A stretch of DNA of 64,000 nucleotides. Source: Tanypteryx hageni (lineage: Eukaryota > Arthropoda > Insecta > Odonata > Petaluridae). Where the stretch lies: NCBI GenBank assembly GCA_028673005.1, contig CM054115.1:106821172-106885171 (forward strand). Direction: 5' to 3'. This document shows, piece after piece, positions 11,801 to 26,800 of the stretch. Every line of letters begins with the position of its first letter. Position 1 is the stretch's first letter. Below the pieces are notes generated by a model, which saw only the letters and a list, made by a program, of their open reading frames with translations, had not been told where the DNA came from and searched no databases. Position numbers and translations under genes: made by a program.

Positions 11801-14800
11801 AGTTGAGTTTGGTGGTAAAAATACCAGTTTGATATTGGTTAGGTTGAGAAGAATGGGATGTGATGGGCAGTCTAAAATCAGCATAATTTTCCCATATTTT
11901 TTTCTAAGCTCTTTGTCCCAGTTACACACTTCTTCTTCATAAATGTATGATGTCATCCAGGCTTTTTTGTTGGCTTGGTATATTACTGGAAGATTTTTAA
12001 TGTTTTTAAAACATCTTGGATCTGCCTATAACTAAGAGTTTTCTTTTTTCATTTCCAATCATATTTGAACAAATCAGAACAGTCAGTCGATCTTTGGATA
12101 ATTTTCCACCTGTGCACTTCTCACCTTTCAACTTGTGGGTCATGTAGGGTGGCAACTTATAAAACACACTGGCTTCATCAGCATTAAAAACGTCACTTTC
12201 ACAGAAACCTTTCCTTAGATCTGGCCACACATTTACTATCCAGCCATTACTCACTTCTTCGTTTACATCACCAGATTCGCCACTTATCTTACCATAAACA
12301 ATATTATTACTTTTTTAAATCTGTCAAGCCACCCGTTATTGCAGACAAAATCGGAATATCCAAGTTGATGAGGCAATTTTTCAGCTTGTAGTTTCAGGAG
12401 AGGGCCACTAATAGGAATGTTGAAATTTCTTTTCATTGTAAACCAACTCAAAAGAGCCTTATCAAGATCACTTTTGTCACACTTCCGCAACTTTTTTGCA
12501 ATGATGCCTTTTTCAAAAGCACTAGTAATGCTTTCCTGATTTTTCCAAATGGTTGACACAGTTGATGAGTTCAGTTTTAATTCTTTGCAAATGGATGCAT
12601 TGCTTATTCCATTCTCTAAATCACTAATAATGTTCACTTTCTCTCTGATTGTCAACATTTTTTTTTCTCCACTGCCGTTTTTAGGTAAAAAAGAACAATT
12701 TAACACACCACAACAAAACCTAAAACACTGAAGCAAAATTGTTTTTAATAAATCCAGGTGTTTCTCCCGAGTTTTAAAAAGATATGTTCACTCACAAAGA
12801 TTTGAAGTAGCACTGAATTCTTCATTTCCACTTGAAGTTGAATGTTTCATACCGATACAGAAATTTTTTATTGGTTAGTCTGACAGGTAAATTCCCTCCA
12901 TAGGTCTTCTGAGAATCCATAACATTAGGGAAGAGACAGATTAAGAGTTTGGGGAAAGAACGCAAAGAGCTCATTGGGGACATGCACCCGCAGCGTAGGG
13001 AATGCTCTATTCAAAGGATGCATCTGTGTCACGGAATTATCTTTCCCCCCGCCACTGGTAACCATTGTAGATCACTAATCTTTTCCCAGGTACCTGAGAG
13101 CCCCCGTAGGCCTTCAGTACCCCCGCCACACGGGGTCTTCATGGATTTCTGTTACCCCACTGGAACAAGGATTATGCTCTTTGTGGGTAGCATACTGCAC
13201 TGAAAGAGATTCTGAGAACGGAAATCAAACCAAACATTATGAATGTCGACTGTAAATATCGTTAAAAGGGGTATAAATTGCTATCGGCAGGGATGTGGGA
13301 AGAGATAAGGCAGGAGAATGTCAAAAACGGGCAAAGTAATAGTATAACTCAGTCCCTCGTATGGCAGTTCAGCCACTGCTCGTTAAAATGGCCTGAAGAT
13401 TTGCTCGTTATACCCATGAAGCTCTTAACTACCATTATCGCTTTAGCCGTAAAATGTTGCTCATTAAATACATCATTTCTAACCAACTCTTCTCTGTTTG
13501 CTGTCAGTATAGTTGTTACGTATCTACTGTAAAAGCAAGTATATCACCCGCACAGATCACGATTTTCTGTTCAGCTCCTCTACTAACACATACGTTGCAA
13601 TCAAGAACATTATGCTGGTGACAACACACATTGTGGCCAACTTCCGGATGATCACCGGTTACAATGTTATATTTTGAGTGTAAATATAAGTTGACATGGG
13701 ACAAAACATACAGAAATTATATCGGCATACTGCAATGGGCACTCATTTCGAATGGCAAAAAATTTTAAGCCTGCGTCCCACATAAACATGACCAGGGTGG
13801 AGCGAGCAAGGAGAGTGACTAAGTGAAAAAACAAATGGGCCTTCTGCGTAATGTTTCTCTACTTGAAATACAGTGTAATAATATATATATACTAGTAGTT
13901 GGTGCTTGCATTCTGCAAGCATATCATCTCAACATAAAAAAAACATTCATTTTTCATATTTCATCATTACAAATATTTTTTTAATTTTAAATATTTCACC
14001 TCCGGAGTGATTTTCGTTTTTCCCTTATGTAAAAATAATAGACTAAAACAATCCAAAAACTTTGCAATTTTAAGAATTTTATACTTTCTCCATTATGGGG
14101 TACTAATGCTACACATTTCTGCCAAATTTTAAAGTTGTAGTAGTTCTAGAAGTGAAATAATATTTTTCCAATTGTTTAAATTTTAAACATTTTTAACGGC
14201 CGCCGCAATATGTTTATGGAGAGATTCAAATGTTTATTTGTGCATATGCACTACTTTGTACATAACTTGAAAATTTCAGCTTCCTAGCTCATCTCGTAAT
14301 GTCTAAACAGTTATCTATTTGTTTAAACTTGAAGAATTTTTAACGGCCAAACAAAATAAAATATCAAAATTTGTATAATCCCTATTTCGTTTTTTTTTTA
14401 AGAATTCTACTCATAAAAAAATTTCAACTCTGTAGCACATGCGGAAATACATAAACCTTGAAAATTTGTTTAAACAATTGCGAATTTTTAGCGTCCGCAT
14501 TGTTAAACTTTTTCATGATTTTCGTTTTTTCTAGCCGGTTTTGCACAAAAATCTACCTATGAAAAAAAATTCGAATCTCCAGCACATCTGGAAGTGCCTA
14601 AACATTAGTATCCTCCTATATGTTATATCCTCCTCTGTAAGGAACGTCTATATATAATGACTAGTAGAAGGTGCTTGCATACTGCAAGCATTTCATATCA
14701 CCTTGAAAAAACATTAATTTTTCAGACAGATATTTCATCATTACAAATATTCTATTAATTCTAAAGATTTCACCTCCGCGGCGATTTTCGTTTTTCCCAC

Positions 14801-17800
14801 GTAAAAATAATAGTTTAAATGAATCCCCAAATGTTGCAATTTTAAATATTTTACACTTTCTCCATTATGGGGTACTAAAGCTACACATTTGAGCCAAATT
14901 TTAAAGTTGTAGCACTTCTAGAAGTAAAATAATATTTTTCTAATTGTCTAAAATTTAAACATTTTTAACGGCCGCCGAAATATATGTTAAGTAAAATAAA
15001 AAATTCTTCCGAGTACCCCTTCAAATTTTTTTGCATACCCCTTGGGGTACACTTACCACACTTTGGGAAACACTGATATAAAGTATAGAAAATCATAATG
15101 AAACATAACTAACACTACTTTTTAATATATTTTACAACTTTTAAAGTATTGTTTTGGTGTGGTACTCCTCAAAGTAGGAAAATTTACAGAGCCCTACATC
15201 GCATATTTTGCGCTTCACCGCTGTTCTAGTATATTTTTCCTTCTTGGAGCATACATGGCAGCGAAGGTGATTTCCCCTTTAGGGGCCAGTGTTTGTTTTC
15301 TTTGGCCTTCAAGCGACCAATTGTGTCTCGCTGCTCGGTCTTCTGCTTTGGGAAGTAACAGCAGGAAGAGCTGACATCCCTTCTTGGATCAGATGTTACA
15401 CGAGAGCGAGACGAAACTCTTGATGCATCATCTGGTAGGCAGAGTGACATTAATGAGGTGGAAGAAGAGCTCCTTTATCCATTTCTAACTACGGTGACCT
15501 CATAGCTAGGCGCCATCCTATCCCCCTTGTCCATGTGAAATGAGAAGGGCGGGGCTGCTGCATTCTCCCTTATCTCTGTTTACAGTTGGTGGGAGATTTT
15601 CCCTGCCCCCAATGATGAATTGGTGTCATGATTGCCTTCTTGAGAGCATGGCTCAAAGACAAACCCTTCGAAATTTCATGCCTCTATGACGAAAACAACT
15701 GTAAGCAACTTCCAAACAAAGTGTTCCCATACGGGTACAGCCGGCAGCGAGCGGTTTCATTTTGCATTCCCATACAGGTACGCTCGACGTTTAAAGATTA
15801 ACCGACATGCTGAGTCACCAAAAAAGATGCCTTTGGAGAAGAGCAGCAAGCCAAGTGTGGTGTGAACACTCATAATATCCCAGCTGTTGGTTATTGTTAG
15901 GCAACTCTTTACTCTCTACACTCGATGCATGGCATGTTTGGTGTGAACTTACCCTTATTGTGTTGACCAACCTTTTGCATTTAATAGAGAAAGAATGAGG
16001 TGGAAGTCCAGGCAGACATTAGACATTTTTGTGTTTTATTTATAATCTAATTATTAGTCAAACAATATCACATTTTGAAAAACATTCATTTGTTGGCTGA
16101 CCTTAATTGTTAAGATTTTGTAAATAATTTTTATCATTGTTTTTTTATCAACTGGTTTATTTAATTTTCAGGTTTTTAGGGAAAGAGGAGAGCAGCTCGC
16201 TATTGAATATGGTATTAAATTTATGGAGACTTCAGCCAAAGCCTCGATCAATGTGGAGGAAGCATTTTTCACTTTAGCTCGAGATATTAAGACCAAAATG
16301 GAAAAGAAACTGGTAACAATAGAATTTTTTTTAATTTCAGCCTTTTTCTTTTGAAGTATGATTTCCTTGCATGCATTTAAAGTCTTGCTTACTTCTTTAG
16401 TTATCTCTGTCAAGGTGGCTATTGCATTTTAAACCCATAGTACTTTGATGCCAGAGCCACCTTGACATCATTTACCCCAGATTTTTTTTGTTATAGCTTG
16501 TGATATCTTTGGCTGGTGCTATAAAATTATTGTCTGTTTGAATAAATATAAGGGAAGATCTTGGATTTTTGAAAGAATTCATATTTTATATATTTATATT
16601 TAATGGTTTATAATGAATCTCTTAGATTTCCTCCTAGTTATGGTATATAGATAATGAGTGATGTTAATCTAATTGGGCTGAAGGTTATGATAAATTTGAG
16701 GAGTTTTTGAGTTCACCTCATTCTTAGGTAAAATTGATAGACTCTCTCTCTCTCCAATAGTCATAAAAAGCTATATAAGTGATAGCACTAGGAGGATATG
16801 GAGTAACCATACCTCAAATAATAGTTGCAGAAAAACTGAAAACTTCTAATAGCTTAAATTTTAATGCATCTTGATTTTACCCATTGAAAATAGCTTAATA
16901 CCATATTTCTTTGATTCTAAGACACCATTGATGCACCCTTGATTTAGTAATAGCTTCACAAAAAAATAATACTACAGACGCCATCAAATGCACCCCAATT
17001 TCAGACATTAATAAGTGAAAAAAGTGCATCTTAGAATCAAGGAAATATGGTATCTTTTTCTTGGTGTTGTGACTTCTCATCACAGAAAATTTGTCACCGC
17101 AACATCTCGTCACAGATGACAATTCGTACCAGCGACATTTTGTCACAAAATATTTGGCACCAGCGGCATTTGGTCACTTATTGAAATTGGTATCAACAAC
17201 TTTCTGTCATGGAAAATAATTGGCAACTGTGACTTTATGACTCAAAATTATTTTTGTCACACATTACTTTTCATCATACGTTATGTTTGTGGAAGCCATC
17301 ATAATGTTAAATTTTTATTTGTTTGACTTGGGCTAAAATCATGTAAATAAAGACTAGTTAATGATTTAATAAATTATAACTACTTTTTCATAACTCACTA
17401 AGAATAAAAGAATGTAGAATTAAAATAAAAAACTTATCATAAAAACTAGCCAGGAATACCTGAACACACACATACCTAATTTTCATTAAATTGATCAAAA
17501 TCGAAATATTCACCACTTTTTTGAACTTAGCAAATAATTGATTCTGGAAAACTAACGCGAAATGCAAATTTGCGAAGTGCAAGTCCTATTTTCCCATAAG
17601 ACGCAATGTAAAAATAGCCCTATGTTTCTGAGTCAACCTAAAAAACTCTCTTTTTATCATAAATAATGCAGTTTAACAGAAAATAAAAGAAAAGAAAGAA
17701 TCCTTTTAGTGGTCGGCTGCCTTTTTTGATAGTGGGTGAATTAATGGTTTTTGTTAAATAAGATGGATCAATTAAAAAATTTGAATGAAAAGGAGAATAA

Positions 17801-20800
17801 AAATGGTCATTTTAAGGAATAATAATATTTATTCACTGAGACAATTTACATGTAGCTTCGTCAGACATAAATATAAAACAATGTAAGATGATAGATAATA
17901 AAGAATTCACTGACAATACAATTTGATAACAATTTAACATAATAAATGTCATCAATATTATAAAGGCAGTTATCAGTTAACATTGATTTCATGAGCATGC
18001 CTATCATTTAAGATCTTGAGTCTTGTTTAACACATTGTTTGTGAGATGACAGTCTTTCACCATATCTGATTTTTCACTCAGTAATGATGAGTTATGATTT
18101 TGGGAATCTGGATGATAACAACCCGAAGTCATTGGCAAACAGCTTTTGACCAGGTGATCAACCACATTGTCTGGGAATTCATTGGCATATATAATGACTA
18201 ATAGGGGGCTGAGGATGGATTCCTGAGGAACCCCATGGGAGACTGGGTGTCAGTCTGAGAATATATTGTTGAAGGAGACTGCTTGTGTTTTACTGTGCAA
18301 ATAGAATTTAAATAGCAGTATACAGCTTCAAAGCCATAGAAAATGAGCTTTTATAATAGTATGTCATGGGGCACAATGTCAAATGCTTTAGACATATCAA
18401 ACATTCTGTAGTGACAAAATCCCTTATTCTGTAAACTTCTTAGACAATCTGTAACCAGTGAAATAATAGCATCGCAAGTACTGCGATTAGTGTGGAAACC
18501 ATATTGACAACAAGAGTGCAATTTGTTCTCCTCAAAAGTATTTGGATACTTGTGCATTAATAAGACTTGAAAACTTTTGAGATTGCAGGAGCAATTGAAA
18601 TTGGTCTATAGTTAAGACATTGAGATTTGTTACCTTTTTTAAAAACAGGAATAACTTTTACCAAGCTGATCAGGAAAAACAGAAACAACAAAAATACAAC
18701 AATTTATGAGATAAGCTAATGGTGGAAGGAAAAAGACTGACAGTCAAGAGAGGTTATGTAGTATTTATAAATGTATAGTATTTAACTGTGGTGTAGCAAA
18801 GGAGTTTGGTGTTAGTATGAAGCTGATGCAAGGGTGGAGAGAGATTGTGATAAAAAAGTCTAAGGCTAAATTTGCCATGAGAGTGGACAGAAGTCTGGTC
18901 TATGATTCCTATTTTTATACTTAGCATATAAGTCAACCGTAATTTTTGAAAGGTTTCTCTCAAGGTCAACTTTCATGCCATAATATTCATTGTATTAGTT
19001 TTTATGGGTATATAAAAATATTCTAATTTTAAAATTAATTACAAACTACTATTTTTTATGAATTTTGTAATAGCCTTTTTAAATGCATTTTGGAAGGGGT
19101 AGTAATTATTCCTAATTTGTGCCAGTGTGTAAAATTATATAAGTTCTCATTAAGTGGTTATGTTATGGGAATATATATTGTTTTTACTACTTGTTTTATT
19201 TCCGTTTCTGATATAAGAGGCACTAATGAGAGCTCTTCTTTTCTTCCTCCCATTACCCACCCCTCTCTCTCTCTCTCTCTTTGCATCTATTGGCTCTGGT
19301 GATGGCAGAAGGTAAAGCCAAACTTGGCATTCTTTTTTATTATTCCATCTTTTTGTTGGTTTTGGCAGTAGCATTGATTTTTATTAACTATGCTGTGTGT
19401 TTGTTCAATAAATGAATGGTTATTCAATTAACTTGTTTGTTTATATTTTAAACTTTGTAAGTATAGACAGTGTATTTTTATAGAATCACTTGTTAATAGA
19501 ATCAGCCACTTACTTGAGTCTATTTGAAAACCAAATATATTTGTTTATTATTGTATCGAAAAATCACTCATACTGGAATCATTATTTTAGTTTTTGGAAT
19601 CAAAAGTATTACTTATTTGCAATATGGCAGAAACTGACAAGAAGGATCTTCTCGAGCTTTTTCTGTTCTTCATTAACTTGTTTACTTCTGTGCTGGCCAA
19701 TAACCATCCCGAGGTCTACAGTTTCAACGTAATTAGTTGAATTGTGATGTGCCGTAGTTATTTTGCTTCATTCTAGTGCCAAATAAATACTTAACAGTAT
19801 ATAGGGGATAAATAATTTAAATTAATCATTAGGAATAATAATAAATATATAATAATATGTAAATATTAATAAAGTAACATTATTTGCAATAATATTCATG
19901 TGCATTTAAGCATTATTTTATTTAATCTAAAAACATAGCGAACTCTTTGAACAAAATTCCAAAATTAGTTTCCAATATTTTCCCGACACGTGGCTCAGGC
20001 ATGTAGATGATGTTTTTGCTGTTTTCAATGCTAATGTTTACGATATAGACTCCTTTCTAAATGATCTCAATTCACAATATGCATCGATTGAATTCACTTT
20101 TGAAATAGGAAACAAAAGCCCCCTGCATTTTTTGGTCTTTCTCCTTACTAAGAAAAATAACCATTTAAAATACAATATATTCTGGAAACTCACACACACG
20201 CAAACATAAATACCAGTTGACTCACAACACTGCTATAGGCAAAAAATAACACCATACAATTCCCTCATGTATTGATTACTCCACGTACCACTAAACAAAT
20301 CGGAATTCCTGAAAGAATTATTTTTCATTAAAAACAGCTTTAAGAAATTGTTTTCCCATAAAACTGATAGGTAATTTAGTTAAAAAAACAGACAAATTAA
20401 ACGTTCAAAATTCAACAACCCTAAAAACCTTAGCCACCTCAATAAAAATGAAAATACGTAAGGCTACCTTTCTTTCCACAATACACATGGGGCCTAAAAA
20501 AGATTTTCAAAGATTCTGGTGCAAATATTGCATTGTCCTCCAAAAATCATATCCGTCAATTGCTTGGAAACACTAAAGATCCGACCCCACTTCATGAAAA
20601 ATCCGGCATTTATCAAATCAACTGCGATAAGAGTGACAAGATTTACATTGGTAAGACCAAAAGAAAAATAGTTGCCAGGCTCAAAGAACTTATTTCGTAC
20701 TTTAAACATGGAAATTTTGAAAAATCATGTGTAGCAACCCACATCCTTCACACACAACACTCCACTTGGATAATCTTAAATTACTTAAACCCATTTCCAG

Positions 20801-23800
20801 TAACTACCTTCTAGATGCAGCCGAAAGTTGAGCCATTTTCAAAAACAAAGACATAACACTCAATCAAGACACGAGTCCTATAGTAAACACTTCATTGCTT
20901 TCCCTTTCTTGCAATGGTCATTCCAACAGTCTTCTGATTCCCCCATAAGAACAATGTAACTATTTCTTCCCCTACTTTTCTTCCCCTCCCTACTATCCCG
21001 GGTGTATATATGCTCTCCACTTCTTGCATTTCGTCATCTTTATGATCGGCCTACTGAGGATGGAATCATTGATTTTGAAATGGATATTTAGATATTCTTT
21101 TAAAAAAGAAATACACTTTGTTTTATTTGCTTGCATGCACATGTAAACAAAGGTCCCTGGCATGGAGTAATTCCCCTAAACCCAGAGTATGAGAGATTGT
21201 GTGTTCGGTCCCTGTCGTGGAATCATTTCCCCTAAACCAGTGTGTATTTGTGTAATTCTTTTTTAATTTTATGGTTATAAGGAGGTTTCTCCATTTTCAT
21301 TTTTTATCGATGGTCTATTCTCCTAAAAATAAAATTTCAAATTATCATTACATTGAGGATATTTTTTTGTCGAATCTTAAATGCTTTTTTACTTGGTTTT
21401 AATTTGTCAATGTTTAATTCACTTTTGAACTGCAGTCATTGAAATTTTTGTGATATGGCTTATCATAATGTAAATCTGGATATATATCTCTTGTGTTACT
21501 GTGAAAAAATTGATTCTAAAATTATGTAGGGGCTTATTCATAATAAAACGAAAATCGTACTTTTCCACAATATATTTTTTATTTATGTTATATAGAGGCA
21601 TTTGTTTTTTTCTTCCAAGCTTATAATGCATTTTAAATGAAAAATATCGAATGTTCTAAGCCTGATGTAGGGTATGGGCTCTTTTACAACTATTATTTTA
21701 ACAGAACAGATATGAAATAAGCCATGTAAATAGGTTTTTTTATCATCAAATTTGTCCTTTTTTGTTCAAAATATCTGCATTTGCCCTCTTTTTTGGTGAA
21801 AAATGTCTGCTCACCTTATATAAAAGTTATTAAAAAAATGAAAGCATTGCAAAATCTACTTGGTTTATTCTTGTAGATTAGTAGCAGTGGAGCTCCTCAA
21901 ATACAGCACATTCTTTGCTTTATCAACAACAAGCAGCTCCTCCTTGTCAGTCCCTATCATATTGTAACTTTTTATACCAAAAACTCAAAATCATGATTCA
22001 AAGACAAGTGATTTTTAGGTGAAATAATATACAAATGGTTTAAGTAGCTGATTGTATTATACTAATGATTCTATAAACAATAATCCACTATATTATTATT
22101 ATTATTTTGGCACTTCAACAGTGTTGTGTGTGTGTCTTGACTAATACTCTCTAAAAAATTTTCTTTTTTGAAGTTGATGAAGGAATTTACCTCAGTTCAC
22201 AGGTTCGAATCCTGCTGAAGGCATAGTTGTGATTGTATTTGTTGTTTTTATTATGCTCATTGTAAATTGGTAATGGTTGTTAATGAGCCATTTAAAATAA
22301 ATTACATTAACATAACATTTCCTTTTATTAAGTAACATTCGCTGCATGTTTTGGTGAATATCAATATTGATGTATTTCAGTCTTTAAACTAATTCAATAT
22401 TCACTAATTCTAAAAAAGAAGTTAAGAATCAAAAGTTGTAGTGTTGCAACTGCAGAATTCTCTTAATTGTAAATTATCTGTATTATGATAGTGATGCATG
22501 TACTATAAGTCTGAAAACTAACTGTAAAATAGTTAACAATCTAAAAATGTTGAATTTAATTGAGAGGTTTAAAATTATAGGGAAAGATTACTAAACAGCC
22601 ATTCAAATCAAGAATTGGAAGAGCTTGTTGGTAAATGTGTTATAAGCAACAAGAATTTGGTGCTTTAGCCATTGGTAATTAGTTTACCATGGTGTTGAAA
22701 TGTTCATTAAATATTGAATAATGCATGTCCTAAGGATCATAGGTTTATATATATAAAAAATAAGCATCTACTTACCTTTGTGTAATTGTTTGGTATAGGA
22801 AATGAGTAATTAATTAATTGTTATCTGCACCTTTATTGGGCCCTACTAAAAATTTTATGTCTAACAATTTAGTATCTAAATTTCACGAGAAATTATAAAA
22901 ATGGGGAAAACACTGGCATATCAAAATAAAGACAACACTTGTATGTGACATGGGCAAATCAGGCAAGAAGTTAAGTGACTATGTATGCCTAAATACGTTG
23001 GAATCACTGTTTAACCCTATGGGGGATTACAGATAATTGACAACAGATGGTTTTTTGGGAGCATTCTTGGTTCCTGGTATAGGTTTTTGGGCTTCGCTGG
23101 GTTGAGAACATGGTTGATGCTCAACATTTCACTTACTGCAGTGCATGCAAAATGTTAAGCATCAACCATAGTCTAAATGCAGCAAAACTCATAAACCCCT
23201 ACCAGCAAGATAATTTACTTTTAGGAGATCACAAGTTTTATCAGTTTGTGTCTAACAGTAGATACATGCAGATACTTATGAAACTTCTCAGCTGGACATG
23301 CACTCTAAGGAAATTGACTATAAGTTAATTCAGTTTTATAGTTTTTGTAGGTTTGGTTTCATAGTATTACCCTTTAATTGATGGTTTTAATTAGTTAGCA
23401 TGATATCTTAATACTATTTACAGTGGTCAAGAAATATTGGATCAGTTCACCAGCCAGACAAAAATTAACTCGTCAATGGTTCCTTCAGCCATCTTGCAAA
23501 AAATTCTTTTTAACCATAATAAGTAATAAAACATGGCACAGTTAATCCTACATTATATTTGTTGGACAGTTTGCCATTACTTGGAATAGCTATCTGCAAC
23601 ACACTGGCATCTCTTATTCTTTTATGTTGGTTTGAATTAGCAGTACATCTGGTAATAACATATATTGTCCAAAACTATTACATATCTTTAACACTAGTTT
23701 GAGCTATAATTAACCACCCTGGATATCTTCCCAATATGCTATATTTGGACAACCTCATGTCCAAATTGTTTCATGCTGATCCCCATTTTCCTCATAAAAT

Positions 23801-26800
23801 CCATTCATTATGTACACATGCATCTAATAACTAGGTGAAAATTGGCCACCACTATTTCTATTCATGTACATTAATATGGTACATCATTATACTCTTGTTC
23901 ATGTGCTCTGTACCATGCATAAATTGGTTACCAGCCTCAAACTCAACTAGGTGGGCAGTGCTATTTCTTTTATGGAAAAAAAAATATTGAAGTGATTTTA
24001 TCGATTTCATTCTATGGTCTGATGAAATTATCATTTTCAACTGAATGCATAATGAAATTGCTCTCCTCTCTGCACGCATTAAACTATGGGCTGATGAAAA
24101 GTTTTGAGATTTAACCAGCCTACACCTGTTTGCAATGCCTCTGCTCTTGTCATAATAACTATCCATGACATAGTATGATTCATTAGTACGTAATATTTTA
24201 CATATTCAGGACAAATGATTTTGGCAAGTTTTCATCATTCCTCCCCAGTGGTGACTCAGAGTCTGCTACTACAATTGTCACCACACCCTTGAAATAAAAA
24301 TACGTGGTTTTGTTACTCGAATTCTGCTATTGTAGTCCTTTATCTCTCTTTGATAAAATTGGTTAATGCAGGTAGTTTCTATTTTTATTCCTAACACAGG
24401 AATCGTGTCCTTCCTTTCATTCTACTTCTTTTTTAATTGTTATTAGTCACTCTCTAAACCAGTGATTCCCAACCTCAGGTCACGACCTAAATCAGGGTCA
24501 CGGGAGGTCTTCAGTAGGGTCGTGGAGGGTTATCAGAAGAAAAACTTTCCCAACAGTCAGTTTGTATCTATATATTATTAGAACACTGCCTAACCTTTAT
24601 CAGTCTAGGGACATGCCGCAGAAGCAAATTCCAATTTTTTCACAAAGAGTAGAGTAGATGCTGATGGAGCTGTTTCAACTGTTGTAACAGGTGAAATCAA
24701 TAATGTTATTAGACATTACAAATACGAGCCTACTTTATCAAAGTACGGCACGTAAAGCAACAGAGAAAAGACAGTCTTTGGCTGTGTGGCAGGTAGAATA
24801 TGAATGGCTGGATTACAATAAAGAAGCTGGTATTGCAAATTTTTCTGTGAGTTGAAGATTTAAATAGCTTTCTGACAACACAACTCAAGTTGTTTGTGGC
24901 TATTAAGCACCATTTCACCATGAAATTTTTAAATACCATAACATGTCCAAGTCGCATAAAATGTGCATGGAAACATTAAATGCTGAACAAAATCCTCAAA
25001 ACCCCCATTGCAAAGTGCACGAAAAATAAATGAACAGATGTTTCAGCATATTAATGTATTCTTCAATATTGCATATTACCCTGGGAAAGACAACAAGCCT
25101 TTCACTGAAATTCCAGGACTTTGTGAGCTAACAAGTAAGGTGAATGTTAGCATCCTAGACCAGTACACCAACCCAACAAGCTGTAAAGAGTTTGTAAATT
25201 ATATTGCAGATTGTGTAAAGGAAAATGCAATAGCTAAATTGAAAGATTCTGAGTTCTGTTCTATACCGCTAGATGGAACAACTGATAAAAGTTCCACTGA
25301 AGAGATTATAAAGTATGCAAGGTATTTGTATGGTGAAAAAGTAGAAGAATCTTTACTGACCAAAGCACCATTAGAAAACAGCACTTCCTCAGGATATTAG
25401 CGAAGTATAGACAATGAACTGACAAAACTCAACCTGGACTGGAGGAATGGAAAATGGTTAGTTGGCCTAGGAACTGATGGTGCTGCCTGCAACCATGATT
25501 GGGGCAGTGAATGGAGTGGTGACAAAAATGACATTAAGTAACAGACATCTAGCAGCCATACACTGTGTTGCACATAAGTTACATTTACCAGTTTTGAAGT
25601 CTGTGAAAAATGTACCCTTTCTAGAAAAAGTTGACAGTATTTTGATATCAGTTAACATATTCTACAATAGGCTGCATGTTTTTCGGTAGTTCACCGCGTT
25701 GATCGGCTGTTTCACAAGACGACGTTTCGACGGTGTTGCAGTCGACTTCCTCAGGTCAGCTGAGTTGGTGATGCTAGGGAGTGCACTGAGGTGTAGGCTG
25801 GATAAATCTCAAAACTTGACTCTGCCGCAGTAATGGCTACAAATTGACAAATGAGAAAATAACTGGCTAGAAGTAATAATTTTTTCCATTCATCTGCCAT
25901 GATTTTTCACTCATCACAAATGGGTAGACGAGTGGATTTTTTGAGCCCTGACTATATATATTTTATTTGGAGTAAAACCCATAGGACCCCATATGGCATT
26001 GCTAGTCAATCATGTTATCAATTGGCCAAAAACATTTTTTCAAAGCATCTGCAATTTTTTTTCTGCGAAAGGAGATTTTATACTTGGTAAATTTTTCTAT
26101 TTTCTTCTGATTGTGGTTAAATATGTCACAAGATATAGCATTAAAAGCAACCAAATTGCAACAGTAAATTTGATTTTATTTTGACAATTTGTTTGTGAGA
26201 ATTTGGCTTGTAAACATTTTGATGTATTTTGGATATCATGCAGCAAGTATACTAAGGATGAATTTTATGCCAAAAGATCGCCCCATTGCTTCCTTTAAGC
26301 ATATGAAGAAAAAGAAATAGGTGATGCAAGAGTTTTATGTGTGCAGAGAGGAGAGCATTTTCATTATGCATTCAGTTGAAAATGATAATTTCATCAGACC
26401 ATAGAATGAAATCGATAAAATCACTTCAATATTTTTTTTTCCATAAAAGAAATAGCACTGCCCACCTAGTTGAGTTTGAGGCTGGTAACCAATTTATGCA
26501 TGGTACAGAGCACATGAACAAGAGTATAATGATGTACCATATTAATGTACATGAATAGAAATAGTGGTGGCCAATTTTCACCTAGTTATTAGATGCATGT
26601 GTACATAATGAATGGATTTTATGAGGAAAATGAGGATCAGCATGAAACAATTTGGACATGAGGTTGTCCAAATATAGCATATTGGGAAGATATCCAGGGT
26701 GGTTAATTATAGCTCAAACTAGTGTTAAAGATATGTAATAGTTTTGGACAATATATGTTATTACCAGATGTACTGCTAATTCAAACCAACATAAAAGAAT

